Assembly: GCF_001641825.1 (NCBI RefSeq)
Contig: NZ_LRFH01000016.1
Coordinates: forward strand, 124,001-188,000
From: Guyparkeria sp. WRN-7
GTDB taxonomy: Bacteria > Pseudomonadota > Gammaproteobacteria > Halothiobacillales > Halothiobacillaceae
Reading direction: 5' to 3'
DNA length: 64,000 nt
Both the position numbers and the translations under genes were made by a program. Below are positions 47,353 through 56,750 of this stretch, piece by piece. Below the pieces are notes generated by a model. The model saw nothing but the letters and a program-made list of their open reading frames with translations. It did not search any database and was not told the DNA's origin. Each line of letters starts with the position of its first letter. Position 1 is the stretch's first letter.

Positions 47353-47676
47353 TCAATACGTGGGCATGCCGCTATCGACTTGCGCGGCCCAGGCATCGAC
47401 GCCGCCGGTGAGGTTGATCACGTCGGAGAATCCCTGCTGTTCCAGGAACAAGGCAACCTGCATGCTGCGCATGCCATGGTGGCAAATGCAGACGATCGGC
47501 CTATCTGGCTCCAATTGTTCGACATGTGCCGGGACGGTGTTCATCGGCATCGTCCGTGAGCCGTCGATATGACAGAGCTGGTACTCCCACGGTTCTCGCA
47601 CATCGAGTAGCACCGGGGCCGTGCTTGCCCGGTCGTCGAGCCAGGTGGCGAGTTCTTTTGCCGTTATGTTTCGCAT
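47353..47676 (-). CDS. rhodanese-like domain protein
   Basis: A 107-residue single rhodanese domain. LLDVREPWEYQLCHIDGS is the conserved entry segment and CICHHGMRSMQVA the active-site loop with the sulfur-accepting cysteine. It is probably a cytoplasmic sulfurtransferase or persulfide carrier, common in sulfur oxidisers. ATG 47676 starts MRNITAKEL; TTG 47697 is an alternative. It lies about 127 bp upstream of selO on the same strand. Confidence 0.9.
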   Translation of the reverse strand: MRNITAKELATWLDDRASTAPVLLDVREPWEYQLCHIDGSRTMPMNTVPAHVEQLEPDRPIVCICHHGMRSMQVALFLEQQGFSDVINLTGGVDAWAAQVDSGMPTY

Positions 47677-47803
47677 GGATTGGGCATGTCGTTGCAATTG
47701 GGTCTTAGGGCAATGGCGCCGGTGAGTGGGCGCTGGGTGGTTTTGCGCACGTTAACAGCGAACCACTTCTGCGGACGATGGCATTCGACAAGCGGTGGCC
47801 CGG

Positions 47804-47841
47804 TGAGCGCGATCGTTTCTTCTGAGCGCGATCGTTTCTTC
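47804..47841. repeat. 19-bp tandem duplication
   Basis: Two exact copies of TGAGCGCGATCGTTTCTTC stand head to tail in the gap between the rhodanese and the methyltransferase gene. Each holds the palindrome CGATCG. Polymerase slippage or a duplicated binding site would both fit. Confidence 0.8.
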
Positions 47842-47868
47842 ACTGGCTCGCGTGTCACCGAGCGTCGA

Positions 47869-48798
47869 TTACCCGGCCGTTGTGATGGGTGCCCGCTTCA
47901 GGGGAGCGAGTGCCGCGATGTGCTCGGGGGACAGGCCGCAACAGCCTCCGATGATCTGCGCGCCCTGTTCGACCCATCCCTCGGCATAGCGGCGCAGCTC
48001 GCGGGGCGCGATCACGTCCTCGAACTGCCAGTGTGGGGAGGTGAAATACCCGGAGTCCGGGTAGGCCATGAGGGGACCGTCAAAGCGACTGCGCAGGATC
48101 TCCAGGCCATCGGCTATCAGGTTCGACGGCGTGTGCATGATGCCGGCCGCGTCGATTTGCCAGTTATCGAGGATCGAGACGATATCCGCGAACGGGATGT
48201 CCTCCCCCGGCCCGAAGCCGAGCAGCTCGCCCGCCTCATTGCGCCGCGCCGAGAACCCGGCCCAGACGGGCAGGCCGGTTTCCGCGGCCGCCTCGAAGAT
48301 GAGCGGCATCCGTTCCGGGTCGTACATCATCTCGAGCAGGAGCAGGTCGCAGCCCTCGTCGCGGAGCAGCAGCGCCTGCTCGCGAACCGCCTCGGCCATC
48401 TGGCCGAGGCTGATGGCGCCGCTGTTCGGCCGGGCCGAGCCCGTCGCGATCGGCCCGCGGTGGGAGAGTGACCCGGCGACCATCACCTCGGGCCGGCCAC
48501 ATCTCTCCCTGGCCCAAAGCGCGGCCCGGACCGATGCGCGGTTGACCTCCTCGAACCGATCGCCGAGGCCGTCGAGTGCGAGGAGCGCGCGCGAGGACGA
48601 GTACGTGTTCGCCGTGATGATGTCCGCGCCGGCCTCGATGTAGTCCCGATGGATGGCCTCCAGTGTCTCGACATGGTCCAGCGAGGCCCGGCCGCACCAC
48701 GCGTTGGTGCTCATCGGCACGCCACGCTTTTCCAGCTCGGTGCCGGTCGCGCCGTCAAGCAGCCTGACTTCGCCCTCGCGTAACGCCGTGTAATTCAT
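47869..48798 (-). CDS. homocysteine S-methyltransferase family protein
   Basis: A 309-residue TIM-barrel enzyme of the MetH-N/MmuM/BHMT family, moving a methyl group to homocysteine or a related thiol. It starts RLLDGATGTELEKRGVP; the zinc-binding pair is IIGGCCGLSPEH near the C-terminus, with the third Cys probably in the mid-barrel. The methyl donor (S-methylmethionine, betaine or other) cannot be told from sequence. ATG 48798 has GGAG 10 bp away; the frame continues to 48873. Confidence 0.88.
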   Translation of the reverse strand: MNYTALREGEVRLLDGATGTELEKRGVPMSTNAWCGRASLDHVETLEAIHRDYIEAGADIITANTYSSSRALLALDGLGDRFEEVNRASVRAALWARERCGRPEVMVAGSLSHRGPIATGSARPNSGAISLGQMAEAVREQALLLRDEGCDLLLLEMMYDPERMPLIFEAAAETGLPVWAGFSARRNEAGELLGFGPGEDIPFADIVSILDNWQIDAAGIMHTPSNLIADGLEILRSRFDGPLMAYPDSGYFTSPHWQFEDVIAPRELRRYAEGWVEQGAQIIGGCCGLSPEHIAALAPLKRAPITTAG

Positions 48799-48901
48799 CG
48801 TGATGCCACTCCGCATCGCCTGACTGTCCGGTTCATTGTGGCAGACGCGGACGGCGCCGACCGGACGCCTCACAGCACCGAGGCAGCTCGAAGCCCCTGG
48901 C

Positions 48902-51244
48902 TCAGAACTGATAGCCGAGAATCGCCATTGCCCCGTGGTCGACGTTGCCCGCGGGCTGGTTGGGGGCGTTCTCCATGCGAATGGCGTTGATGCCCAGCAG
49001 GGTCTTCTTGCCGAGGCGCTGGCGGTAGCCGATTTCGTAGTTTGTCGGGGTGTCGGCGGCCGAAAGGGGAACGGTCTCGTGGCGGTAGATGACGTCGCCG
49101 TCGCGGCTGCGGTCGGCGGCCAGCTTCAAGTCGGCGGCGCCGCTGGTCAGGTGCATCGGCTGGCTGGCGACGAAGGCGATCTGCTTGCGGCCGTCGTCGA
49201 AGCCGTAGCTCGCACCGATGGCGAGTTGCTCGACGTCGGCATCCAGGCGGGTGATCAGGCTGCGGTCGAACTGCGCCTGCGCCTCGCCGGCCTGGTAGCT
49301 GGCGAACGCGGAGAACGGACCGAGGCGGGCGTTCAGGCCCAGTTGCATCAGGCCGATGGCCGAGCCCGAATGCGTGGAAAAGCCGCCCATGCCGCTCATG
49401 CCGAGAAAGCCCGCGCTTTCGTCGAGCCACGCGTAGCCGGCGGTCAGGTCGAGTCCGTCGGCCAGCTCGGCCCTGAGACCCACCGCGGCGTTGCTGATCC
49501 GGTTGGCCGCCCCCGTCGGATCGAGCGACAGGCGTTTCTCGCCCTGCCAGTAGCGCGAGGTCAGTGAGAGCAGGGGCGCAAGGGGCAGTTCGACGCTCAT
49601 GCCGTTGGCGGAGTCGATCTGGTTCGCCATGGGGGTGTTGCCGGCGTAGGAAACCATGGCCATGCCGGGCGAAGCACCGGTCCCGGGTGCGGAGGTGCCG
49701 TGCCCGAAGTGGTAGGCCTCGACGTTCAGGCCGCTGCCGGCATCGGTGCCCACGGCCGCGAGGCTCAGCCGGCCCGAGCCATCGATATGCACTCGCTGGA
49801 CGGCGCCGGTGGCCTCGTCGCGGGAGGTCGCCCGCCTGGCCAGCCCGTTCGCGAGGAATTCGCTCATCCGGTAGCCGAGCCCCTGGGTCGGGTCGCTGGC
49901 CGCCTGAACCATGCCGGAGAGATCGGCGGTGTAGTTGCGCCCGAGCTCGTCGAACACCTCGACGCGCGAGGCGGCCGCGGCAATCTGATCGGCCGTATCG
50001 CCGAGCCCGGCGGGCAGGAGCAGTCCGGAGGTGGTGATCGACGAGCCGGCATCGGGATCGCTGCCATCCGGAACGCTGGCGGTCGTGGCCACCGAGAGCA
50101 CACCTTCGGGCGCCAGGGCGGCTTCGATGTCCAGCCGGCCCTGGCCGTAGGTATAGAGCCCGCAGTCGATGTCGTCGGAGGCGCCGCAGGAGGTGTCGCC
50201 GTAGTCGTCGCCCCCGGCGTCGTTGCGATTGGCGAATTCCCGGTCGGTGGTGTCGAGCAGCCGTTGCGCGGCCTGCACGGGGGTGAAGTGGTCCCACTTC
50301 GACAGGATCGTCGCCATGGCCGCCGAGACGATCGGGGCGGCGAACGAGGTGCCCGTGCCGGTGCCGTAGGCATCCGGCGCGCTGTTCGCGATAGCCACGG
50401 TGTGCGTGCCCTGCGTGACCAGGAAGCGGTCCTGGACCAGGGGGTTGTCGCCGGCGAAGTTGGAATAGCTTGCCAGCTCGTCACCGTCCAGGGCGCCGAC
50501 TACCAGGTACTGGTCGACCAGGGTGTTGGCCTCGTTCACGTCGGCGTTCCAGGTCGAGCCGACCTTATCCGAATAGCTCTCGGCGTCGTTGCCGGCCGAC
50601 GAGATCAGCACGGCGCCCGAGTTGACGAACTTGTCGATCTGCTGTCGCTCGGTGGACGTGGTCGGATAAACCTGTCGGGCGGTCACCGCGTCGAAGGTAT
50701 AGCTCAGGTTGGCGACCCGGTTGCCGTTGTCGACTAGGTCACTCATCGCTTGGGTGATCCAGCCGACGGTGGTGATGTCGCCGCTGGCGGCGTCGGAGAC
50801 GTCGTAGACGGCGAGCTGCGAGTTGCCGGAGTAGGCGAGGGTCTTGCCGGCAATCAGCGAGCCGACCGCGGTGCCGTGGCTGCTCTCGTCGCTGACGTCG
50901 TTGGGGTCGGAGCAGCCCGACCCGCCCGTGTTCGTGCACCAGTTGGACGCCGAGTCGGTGGTCGTGGTGACGATCGGCTTGCCCACCGGGTTGTCCCCCT
51001 GGAATTCGTCGTGGTTCAGGTCCAGGCCGGAGTCGATCAGGGCGACCACTTCCGAGGGGTTGCTGACCCCGGAGTTGCTTTCCGTGATGGTCGCCGCCGG
51101 CTGGACCGGGGTGAAGGTGTAGCTGCCGGTATCCGAGTCACCCGGCGGTGGGGTCGCGCCGCCGCCCCCGCCGCCACAGGCGGTCAGCAGCAGGAGGGAG
51201 ACCGCCGCCATGCCGGCCCCGATGGCACGTCTGAGCGGGATCAT
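48902..51244 (-). CDS. surface subtilase with lipobox and autotransporter-like C-terminus
   Basis: A 780-residue S8 serine protease. The signal peptide ends in a lipobox, LLTAC with Cys23, then a glycine run. The catalytic triad is Asp71 (ALIDSG), His123 (SSHGTAVG) and Ser300 (GTSFAAP). Residues about 480-780 are beta-strand rich with alternating hydrophobic residues and end in phenylalanine (MAILGYQF), like an autotransporter barrel. It likely passes the outer membrane and acts at the cell surface. ATG 51244 overlaps the stop of the small lipoprotein gene, so the two are coupled. Confidence 0.87.
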   Translation of the reverse strand: MIPLRRAIGAGMAAVSLLLLTACGGGGGGATPPPGDSDTGSYTFTPVQPAATITESNSGVSNPSEVVALIDSGLDLNHDEFQGDNPVGKPIVTTTTDSASNWCTNTGGSGCSDPNDVSDESSHGTAVGSLIAGKTLAYSGNSQLAVYDVSDAASGDITTVGWITQAMSDLVDNGNRVANLSYTFDAVTARQVYPTTSTERQQIDKFVNSGAVLISSAGNDAESYSDKVGSTWNADVNEANTLVDQYLVVGALDGDELASYSNFAGDNPLVQDRFLVTQGTHTVAIANSAPDAYGTGTGTSFAAPIVSAAMATILSKWDHFTPVQAAQRLLDTTDREFANRNDAGGDDYGDTSCGASDDIDCGLYTYGQGRLDIEAALAPEGVLSVATTASVPDGSDPDAGSSITTSGLLLPAGLGDTADQIAAAASRVEVFDELGRNYTADLSGMVQAASDPTQGLGYRMSEFLANGLARRATSRDEATGAVQRVHIDGSGRLSLAAVGTDAGSGLNVEAYHFGHGTSAPGTGASPGMAMVSYAGNTPMANQIDSANGMSVELPLAPLLSLTSRYWQGEKRLSLDPTGAANRISNAAVGLRAELADGLDLTAGYAWLDESAGFLGMSGMGGFSTHSGSAIGLMQLGLNARLGPFSAFASYQAGEAQAQFDRSLITRLDADVEQLAIGASYGFDDGRKQIAFVASQPMHLTSGAADLKLAADRSRDGDVIYRHETVPLSAADTPTNYEIGYRQRLGKKTLLGINAIRMENAPNQPAGNVDHGAMAILGYQF

Positions 51245-51558
51245 CGCTGCCTGTCCTTGCTCGGAGCGAGGTCGTCCGGCACGCAACGGCCGGCATCGAG
51301 CACGAACTGATCGTCGGCCGTGCGGTACCAGATGCCGGTGTCGACCATGATGCCGTCGCGCAGCGGTTTCTTGGTGTACTGGGTGCAGCCCTGCTCATTG
51401 GTGCCGACCGGCACGAACAGGATCGGTGCATTGGCGGCGAGCACGCCGTTGAGGGTGCCATACGACTGGCCTGCCGGTGCGGGGGCCGTGGCGGTACAGG
51501 CGGCCAGGGCGAGCGGCGCAGCCACGATGGTCATCAAGCGGTGCGGGTTGACCGGCAT
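51241..51558 (-). CDS. small lipoprotein coupled to the subtilase
   Basis: A 105-residue protein with a signal peptide and lipobox ALAAC (Cys21), then a compact domain with VPVGTNEQGCTQYTKKPLRDGIM, DTGIWYRTADDQFVLDAGRCV. Two further cysteines may form a disulfide. No family recognised; its stop overlaps the protease start (ATGA), so it may be a partner, chaperone or inhibitor of the protease. That is inference from coupling only. ATG 51558. Confidence 0.75.
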   Translation of the reverse strand: MPVNPHRLMTIVAAPLALAACTATAPAPAGQSYGTLNGVLAANAPILFVPVGTNEQGCTQYTKKPLRDGIMVDTGIWYRTADDQFVLDAGRCVPDDLAPSKDRQR

Positions 51559-51748
51559 GGTGGAACCTCCGCCTTGCGTGGGGCGACATCGCCGCGACGT
51601 CGCCTGCCGTGGTGTTTACCCGTTTTTCCAACCGGTATAGCGCACTCGGGGCCGGGATGTCACATGTGGATTGCGACATCTGGGCATGTCGTCGCTCGAG
51701 CGGTGTGCCGCGGCGCCTGCCTGACGATCACGGTTCACGAGGCGGTAC

Positions 51749-54700
51749 TTACCCGGACGCCACCTGCACGCGATTGCGTCCGCCATTCTTGGCCTGGTAG
51801 AGCGCGCGGTCGGCCACGGCCTCCAGGCCCTTGATGGTCAGGCCGTCGCGCATCTCGGCCACGCCGACGCTGATGGTGACCTGCCCCGGTTCGGGGAAGG
51901 GCTCGTTGCCGATGGCTTCGCGGATACGTTCGGCGAGCTTCACCGCGCCGTTCAGCGGCGTGTGGGTGGCGATAATGAGGAATTCCTCGCCGCCCCAGCG
52001 GCCGAAGTGGTCGGGCAGTCGCAGCAGGTCGTCGACGCGCCGCGAGAGCTCCACCAGCACGTCGTCGCCGGTCTGGTGGCCATAGGTGTCGTTGATCCGC
52101 TTGAAGTGGTCGATGTCGAACATCAGCACGGAAAAGGGCGTGCCGTAGCGCTGGCGCGCGGTCTCGGCGGCCTCGAGCAGTTCGTAGATCCGGCCACGGT
52201 TGTACGCCCCGGTGAGGCGGTCGTGCGAGGCGAGGTGCTCGAGTTCGCGCTCGACGCGCTTCTGCTCGCTGATGTCATGGAACACGGAGACGTAGTGCTC
52301 GATCTCGCCGTCGGCGTTGGAGACCGCACAGATCGATTCCCACAGCGGCACCTCGTGGCCGTCCTTGTGGCGGCGGTTGACCTCGCCCTCCCAGCAGCCA
52401 TGCCGGGACAGGGCTTCCGAGATCCCGGGCAGGATGTCGTCGCGGGCCCGTTCGGAGTCGAGGAAGTCGGGATTTCTGTCGACGACTTCTGCGGAGGTGT
52501 AGCCGGTGAGGCGGGTGAAGGCATCGTTGACCCGCTCGATGCGCCAGTCGGGATTCAGGAGCATCAGGGCCTGGCCGGTCTGGAAGGCCACGGCCAGCAG
52601 GCGCTGGTCGGCCTCCATCATGCGGCGCTGTGTCGCGTCGAGGAGATAGCCGCTGAGGGAATCGACCCGACCCTGCTCGTCGCGTGCGGCGACGACGAAA
52701 TCATGCACCCAGCGATAGTCTCCGTTGCCGGCCTGCAGGCGGTATTCACGCTCGGTCTGGCCGATCTGGTTTGACTCGAACGCGTCGAGTTGGCGGATGC
52801 AGCGGCTGCGGTCCTCCGGGTGGACCAGGTCGAGGTAATGCTGCCCGATCAGGTCAGCCTGTTCGAACCCGAACACCGAGCGCACGTTTGGCGAGACGTA
52901 GGTGATCGGGCTCCCCGATTCCCAGCGCCATTCGACGGCCACGGTCGGCCCGCCGATAAACCGGTTGCGCTCGGTCTCCAGCGCGCGCCGGTTGGTCGCC
53001 TGGGTAAGCTCGTAGCTCACCCACTGGGCCATCAGCGTGATCAGCTGCCAGTCGTACCGCGTGTATGGCTGGCGCGGCTCCGGGCGCGAGAAGTTCAGTG
53101 TGCCGTAGACGGTGTTGCCGACGTGGATCGGCGCACCCAGGTATGACTCCAGCTGATGCTTGACGTAGCAGGGGTGGTTGCGGATCGACGACTTGCCGGC
53201 CTCGTAGAAGCCGGTGGCCTTGTCCGCGGCCAGGGTGTGGACGCAGAAGGTGTCCTGCAGATCGAAATGGGTGCCGGGTGCCAGCACGTCGTCGGGCGAG
53301 ACGGCATTGCGCACCCAGTAATCGTTGCCCTGTACCTGGCTGATGATGCCGAAGGGCAGTTCGAAGGACTCCGCGCCCAGGGTGAGCAAGTTGTGCAGGC
53401 GCGTGTCGAGATCGTCATTGGAGGCGGTGATGCGCTGCAGCTCTGCGAGCGTTCGCTGGCGGCGCTCCAGGGCATGCTCGAGCGCCTTGTGCCGGCTGAT
53501 GTCGCGGATGATGGTCGATAGCCGCTGCAGCCGGCCGTCATCGTCGCGATGCGACAGGATCACCTGCGAGACCGGCAGTTCCTCGCCCGAGGCGGTCACC
53601 AGCGCGGTCTCGCCTTCCCACTGGCCGTCGCGGATCGCCGCGGGAATGCCTTTCTCCCGTATCAGCGTCGATGCCCAGTCGGGGTGCGCCCAGATGCCGG
53701 CCCGGAACGGCATGCCGAGGTGTGCCTCCCCTTCGACCGACCGACTGCTGTTTTCCGGCAGGCCGAGCAGGCGGCGGCCGCCACGGTTGACGTAAAGCAC
53801 CTTGCCGTCCGGATCGGCCAGCGAGATGAAGTCCGGGGTGGCCTCGAGGATGGCGGTCAGCTGCCGCAGATGCGATTCGCGCGCCTTCTGCTCGGTCAGA
53901 TCGCGCATCATGGTCGAATAGCGCGTCAGCTCGCCGTCGGCATCGTGGTGCGCGATGATCGTCTGCAGGACCGGGATCTCGTTGCCGTGCCAGTCCAGGA
54001 AGGCCGTCTCGCCCTGCCACCAGCCGTTCTCGCGGGCCGTGGGCAAAGCGGTGCCCTCGAGAACCGACAGGGCCCAGGGCGGGTGGCGGTCACGGATGGT
54101 GGTCCCGGCCTGCTGATCGATCGAATCGATACCCAGCAGGCTCAGGCCCGCCCGGTTGTAGTAGAACGGCTTGCCGTCGGGTGTGGCGATCGCCACCAGG
54201 TCCGGGAGGTTGTCGATGATTTCGGTGAGCTGTTGCTGTTGCTCCTCGAGTTCGCGCCGGTCGGTCAGGTCGACGCCGACGGCCTGAAACTCGACCGGCT
54301 TGCCCGAGTCGTCGAAGAAGGCGCGATTGGTCCAGTGGATCCAGCGTTGCCGTCCCTCGGCGTCGGTCAGCGCATTCTCGTAGTCGTTGACCGGCTCCTC
54401 GGGTGTGAGGCTGTTGAGTATGCCGAGGATTTCGTCGCGGGACTCCGGTTTCACCGACTCGATCCAGCGGTGGCCGATCAGTTCTGCCGGTTCCCGGCCC
54501 ACGAGCTGAGCCAGCACCCCGTTGGCGAAGGTAATAGTGGTGTCCGGCAGGTAGCGGTGGACGATCTGTGGCTGGTTTTCGACCAGGTCGCGGTAGCGGG
54601 CCTCGTTGTCGGCCAGCCGCCGGCGCGCTTCGAAGCGTTCGGTCACGTCGATGAAGGTGGCCACGGCCGCATCCGGTGTGTCGCTGTCACTCAGGTACAG

Positions 54701-55807
54701 CGGTTCGCTGTTGATGCGCAGCCAGCGAATGCTGCCGTCAGGCTGGGGCAGACCCATCTCGTCTTCCCGGACCGAGGCGCCCTGTTTCAGGCTCACCGAC
54801 ACGGGATGCTCCTCGCCGGGGTAGGGCGAGCCGTCGGTGTGGATGGCCTGCCAGGCGGGATCGGTGGAACGCCGACCGAGGAGCTCCGGGTCGTCGAGTC
54901 CCAGGATGCGTTGTGCGGCCGGGTTCGCCTCGACGATCTCGCCGTCGCGATTCTGCAGGATGACGCCCTCGGCCATCGACTCGAGGATGCGGCGGTGACG
55001 GGCTTCGCTTTCGATCAGCTGCTGCCGCGTGCGCTGCTGTTCGGTGATGTCGGTCATCACGCCGCCGAAGACGACATCGCCCCGGGTGGAGTGGCGCACC
55101 ATTGCCGTGATGGAAACGGTGATCGGGGTGCCCTTGAGCGTCTGCAGATGCAGGATCTCGCCGTGCAGCTGGCCGGCCTTGAGCAGCCTGTCGGAGAAGG
55201 CCTTGCGGTGTCTCGGGTCCGGGTAGAGGCGAGCGGTGGGTGTCGCCATCAGCTGCTCGGCGCTGTCGGCCTCGAACAGCTCGACCATGGCCGGGTTGAT
55301 CGACGAGAAGTGGCCATGGTGGCCGGGGGCGTTTTCGTATACGCCCACCGGCAGCGACTGGAAGATGTCCCGGTAATGCTCCAGCCGTTCCTGATAGCGA
55401 CGGGTATCGGTGACATCGTGGATGATCGAGTGCAGGCAGTCGATGCCGTCGATGGTCACGGGCCCGGAGTAGACCTCCACATCGCGAATCTCGCCGTTCG
55501 CCAGCCGGTGCTCGAAACGGAAATAGCGCCGCTCCTCCCGCTTGGCACGTTGTCGTTCCTCCGCGATCTCTTCCCGCTTGGCGGTGTTGATGTCGCTGAT
55601 ATTCAGCGAAAGCAGGGCATCGCGGTCATAGCCATAGAACGCCACGGCGGCGGGGTTGGCGTCCAGAATCCGCCCGGAGTCGGCGACGATCAGCAACTTC
55701 GGCGCCGCGTTGCGGACGAACATTTCGTCGAAAAGACCGTCGGCTCGCGCCTTCTCGCTTGCCAGGGCCGCTTCGAGTTCACCGATGCGTTGTTCTAGGC
55801 TTCGCAC
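51749..55807 (-). CDS. multi-PAS, GAF and GGDEF sensor diguanylate cyclase
   Basis: A 1352-residue cytosolic signalling protein without membrane helices. A short coiled coil (1-27) leads into eight PAS domains (about 28-135, 140-265, 268-390, 395-520, 522-645, 645-770, then after the GAF 945-1060 and 1063-1185), with a GAF domain at about 797-935, and a GGDEF domain from about 1190. The catalytic motif is GGEEF near residue 1272, so c-di-GMP synthesis is expected; no EAL domain is present. The start is GTG 55807 without a clear ribosome site, so the exact N-terminus is unsure. Ligands of the PAS domains cannot be read from sequence. Confidence 0.92.
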   Translation of the reverse strand: MRSLEQRIGELEAALASEKARADGLFDEMFVRNAAPKLLIVADSGRILDANPAAVAFYGYDRDALLSLNISDINTAKREEIAEERQRAKREERRYFRFEHRLANGEIRDVEVYSGPVTIDGIDCLHSIIHDVTDTRRYQERLEHYRDIFQSLPVGVYENAPGHHGHFSSINPAMVELFEADSAEQLMATPTARLYPDPRHRKAFSDRLLKAGQLHGEILHLQTLKGTPITVSITAMVRHSTRGDVVFGGVMTDITEQQRTRQQLIESEARHRRILESMAEGVILQNRDGEIVEANPAAQRILGLDDPELLGRRSTDPAWQAIHTDGSPYPGEEHPVSVSLKQGASVREDEMGLPQPDGSIRWLRINSEPLYLSDSDTPDAAVATFIDVTERFEARRRLADNEARYRDLVENQPQIVHRYLPDTTITFANGVLAQLVGREPAELIGHRWIESVKPESRDEILGILNSLTPEEPVNDYENALTDAEGRQRWIHWTNRAFFDDSGKPVEFQAVGVDLTDRRELEEQQQQLTEIIDNLPDLVAIATPDGKPFYYNRAGLSLLGIDSIDQQAGTTIRDRHPPWALSVLEGTALPTARENGWWQGETAFLDWHGNEIPVLQTIIAHHDADGELTRYSTMMRDLTEQKARESHLRQLTAILEATPDFISLADPDGKVLYVNRGGRRLLGLPENSSRSVEGEAHLGMPFRAGIWAHPDWASTLIREKGIPAAIRDGQWEGETALVTASGEELPVSQVILSHRDDDGRLQRLSTIIRDISRHKALEHALERRQRTLAELQRITASNDDLDTRLHNLLTLGAESFELPFGIISQVQGNDYWVRNAVSPDDVLAPGTHFDLQDTFCVHTLAADKATGFYEAGKSSIRNHPCYVKHQLESYLGAPIHVGNTVYGTLNFSRPEPRQPYTRYDWQLITLMAQWVSYELTQATNRRALETERNRFIGGPTVAVEWRWESGSPITYVSPNVRSVFGFEQADLIGQHYLDLVHPEDRSRCIRQLDAFESNQIGQTEREYRLQAGNGDYRWVHDFVVAARDEQGRVDSLSGYLLDATQRRMMEADQRLLAVAFQTGQALMLLNPDWRIERVNDAFTRLTGYTSAEVVDRNPDFLDSERARDDILPGISEALSRHGCWEGEVNRRHKDGHEVPLWESICAVSNADGEIEHYVSVFHDISEQKRVERELEHLASHDRLTGAYNRGRIYELLEAAETARQRYGTPFSVLMFDIDHFKRINDTYGHQTGDDVLVELSRRVDDLLRLPDHFGRWGGEEFLIIATHTPLNGAVKLAERIREAIGNEPFPEPGQVTISVGVAEMRDGLTIKGLEAVADRALYQAKNGGRNRVQVASG

Positions 55808-56020
55808 GTTCTTGGTCTTGGTATCTGAGCGTGGGCGAAATGCTCGTGCCTCACGGGAATGACGTGAGCCGGACAGTGGAGCTTCCGTAGTCGATCATCG
55901 CATTTTGTTGCGCGATGGCCATCGACTTTCACCTTCCCGGTCTGGCGACTAATGTCCTTGGCGGGAGCGGCGGTTCGCCGTACCCGGCAGAGTCACCATC
56001 CACACGTCGAGGTGGTCGGC

Positions 56021-56401
56021 ATGACGAGCGATCGACATGGACTTTCCATCGGTGTTGAACGCAGCGGGGCGCATAGCGTTCTGGTGCTGAAGGCCGTCGG
56101 GCGACTCACTCATGCCGACTATGAGCAGATCGCGCCTGTCATCGAGGGGGCATTGAGTGGCGTGAAAGAGCCACGGTTGCGCGCCCTTGTCGAGGCGACC
56201 GAGTTCGAGGGCTGGGAGCCGCGGGCCCTGTGGGACGACTTCCGCCTGGGGCTGCGGCATGGCTCGTCATTCGACCGGGTGGCCATCTGGGGGGACAAGC
56301 GTTGGCAGGAGGTCGCGGCGAGGATCGGCTCCTGGTTCATCTCCGGCGACGCGCGCTTCTTCGAATCCCGTGACGCCGCGCTGCGCTGGTTGGCGGAATG
56401 A
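56021..56401 (+). CDS. SpoIIAA-like (STAS-type) protein
   Basis: A 126-residue protein of the SpoIIAA-like family (Pfam11964): LVLKAVGRLTHADYEQIAPVIE, ALVEATEFEGWEPRALWDDFRL, FDRVAIWGDKRWQ and ISGDARFFESRDAALRWL. Such proteins have a STAS-like fold and unclear function, sometimes lipid or anti-sigma linked. ATG 56021 follows GAGGTGG; upstream frame to 55952 is unlikely. A tiny membrane gene follows at 31 bp. Confidence 0.88.
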   Translation: MTSDRHGLSIGVERSGAHSVLVLKAVGRLTHADYEQIAPVIEGALSGVKEPRLRALVEATEFEGWEPRALWDDFRLGLRHGSSFDRVAIWGDKRWQEVAARIGSWFISGDARFFESRDAALRWLAE

Positions 56402-56432
56402 TCGTTCGCCACAGCGTCACGGCGAGGCAATG

Positions 56433-56621
56433 ATGCGACTGTTCTGGGCCCTGCTTATCGAGTTGATCGTCCTGGCCAGTGCCTATGCCGCACTGGTGCT
56501 CGCCGGTGTGGACCCGTTTGTCTCGGCCTTCGGTCTTTTAATCGTGGGCGCGCCGTTGCTGCACCTGCTGGTCGGTCGGCTGCTGAAACTGCGAGTGGGT
56601 GCGCGAGGTGGTGACCGGTAG
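56433..56621 (+). CDS. small two-helix membrane protein
   Basis: A 62-residue protein, two membrane helices (about 3-23 and 29-51) with a basic C-terminal end (KLRVGARGGDR). No family recognised. ATG 56433 lies 6 bp after GAGG; ATG 56430 is adjacent. It probably shares a transcript with the SpoIIAA-like gene. Confidence 0.6.
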   Translation: MRLFWALLIELIVLASAYAALVLAGVDPFVSAFGLLIVGAPLLHLLVGRLLKLRVGARGGDR

Positions 56622-56750
56622 GCGCTCATGCCGTTTCATGGCGACGGGCGAATCCATCCGCGTACGCGCCGTTCGAGAAGTTGCTATCGTTGCCACGAAC
56701 CGCCGTTATCGATCGTGGCGGTCCGGTTGACGAGAATTTAGGAGCGCCCA

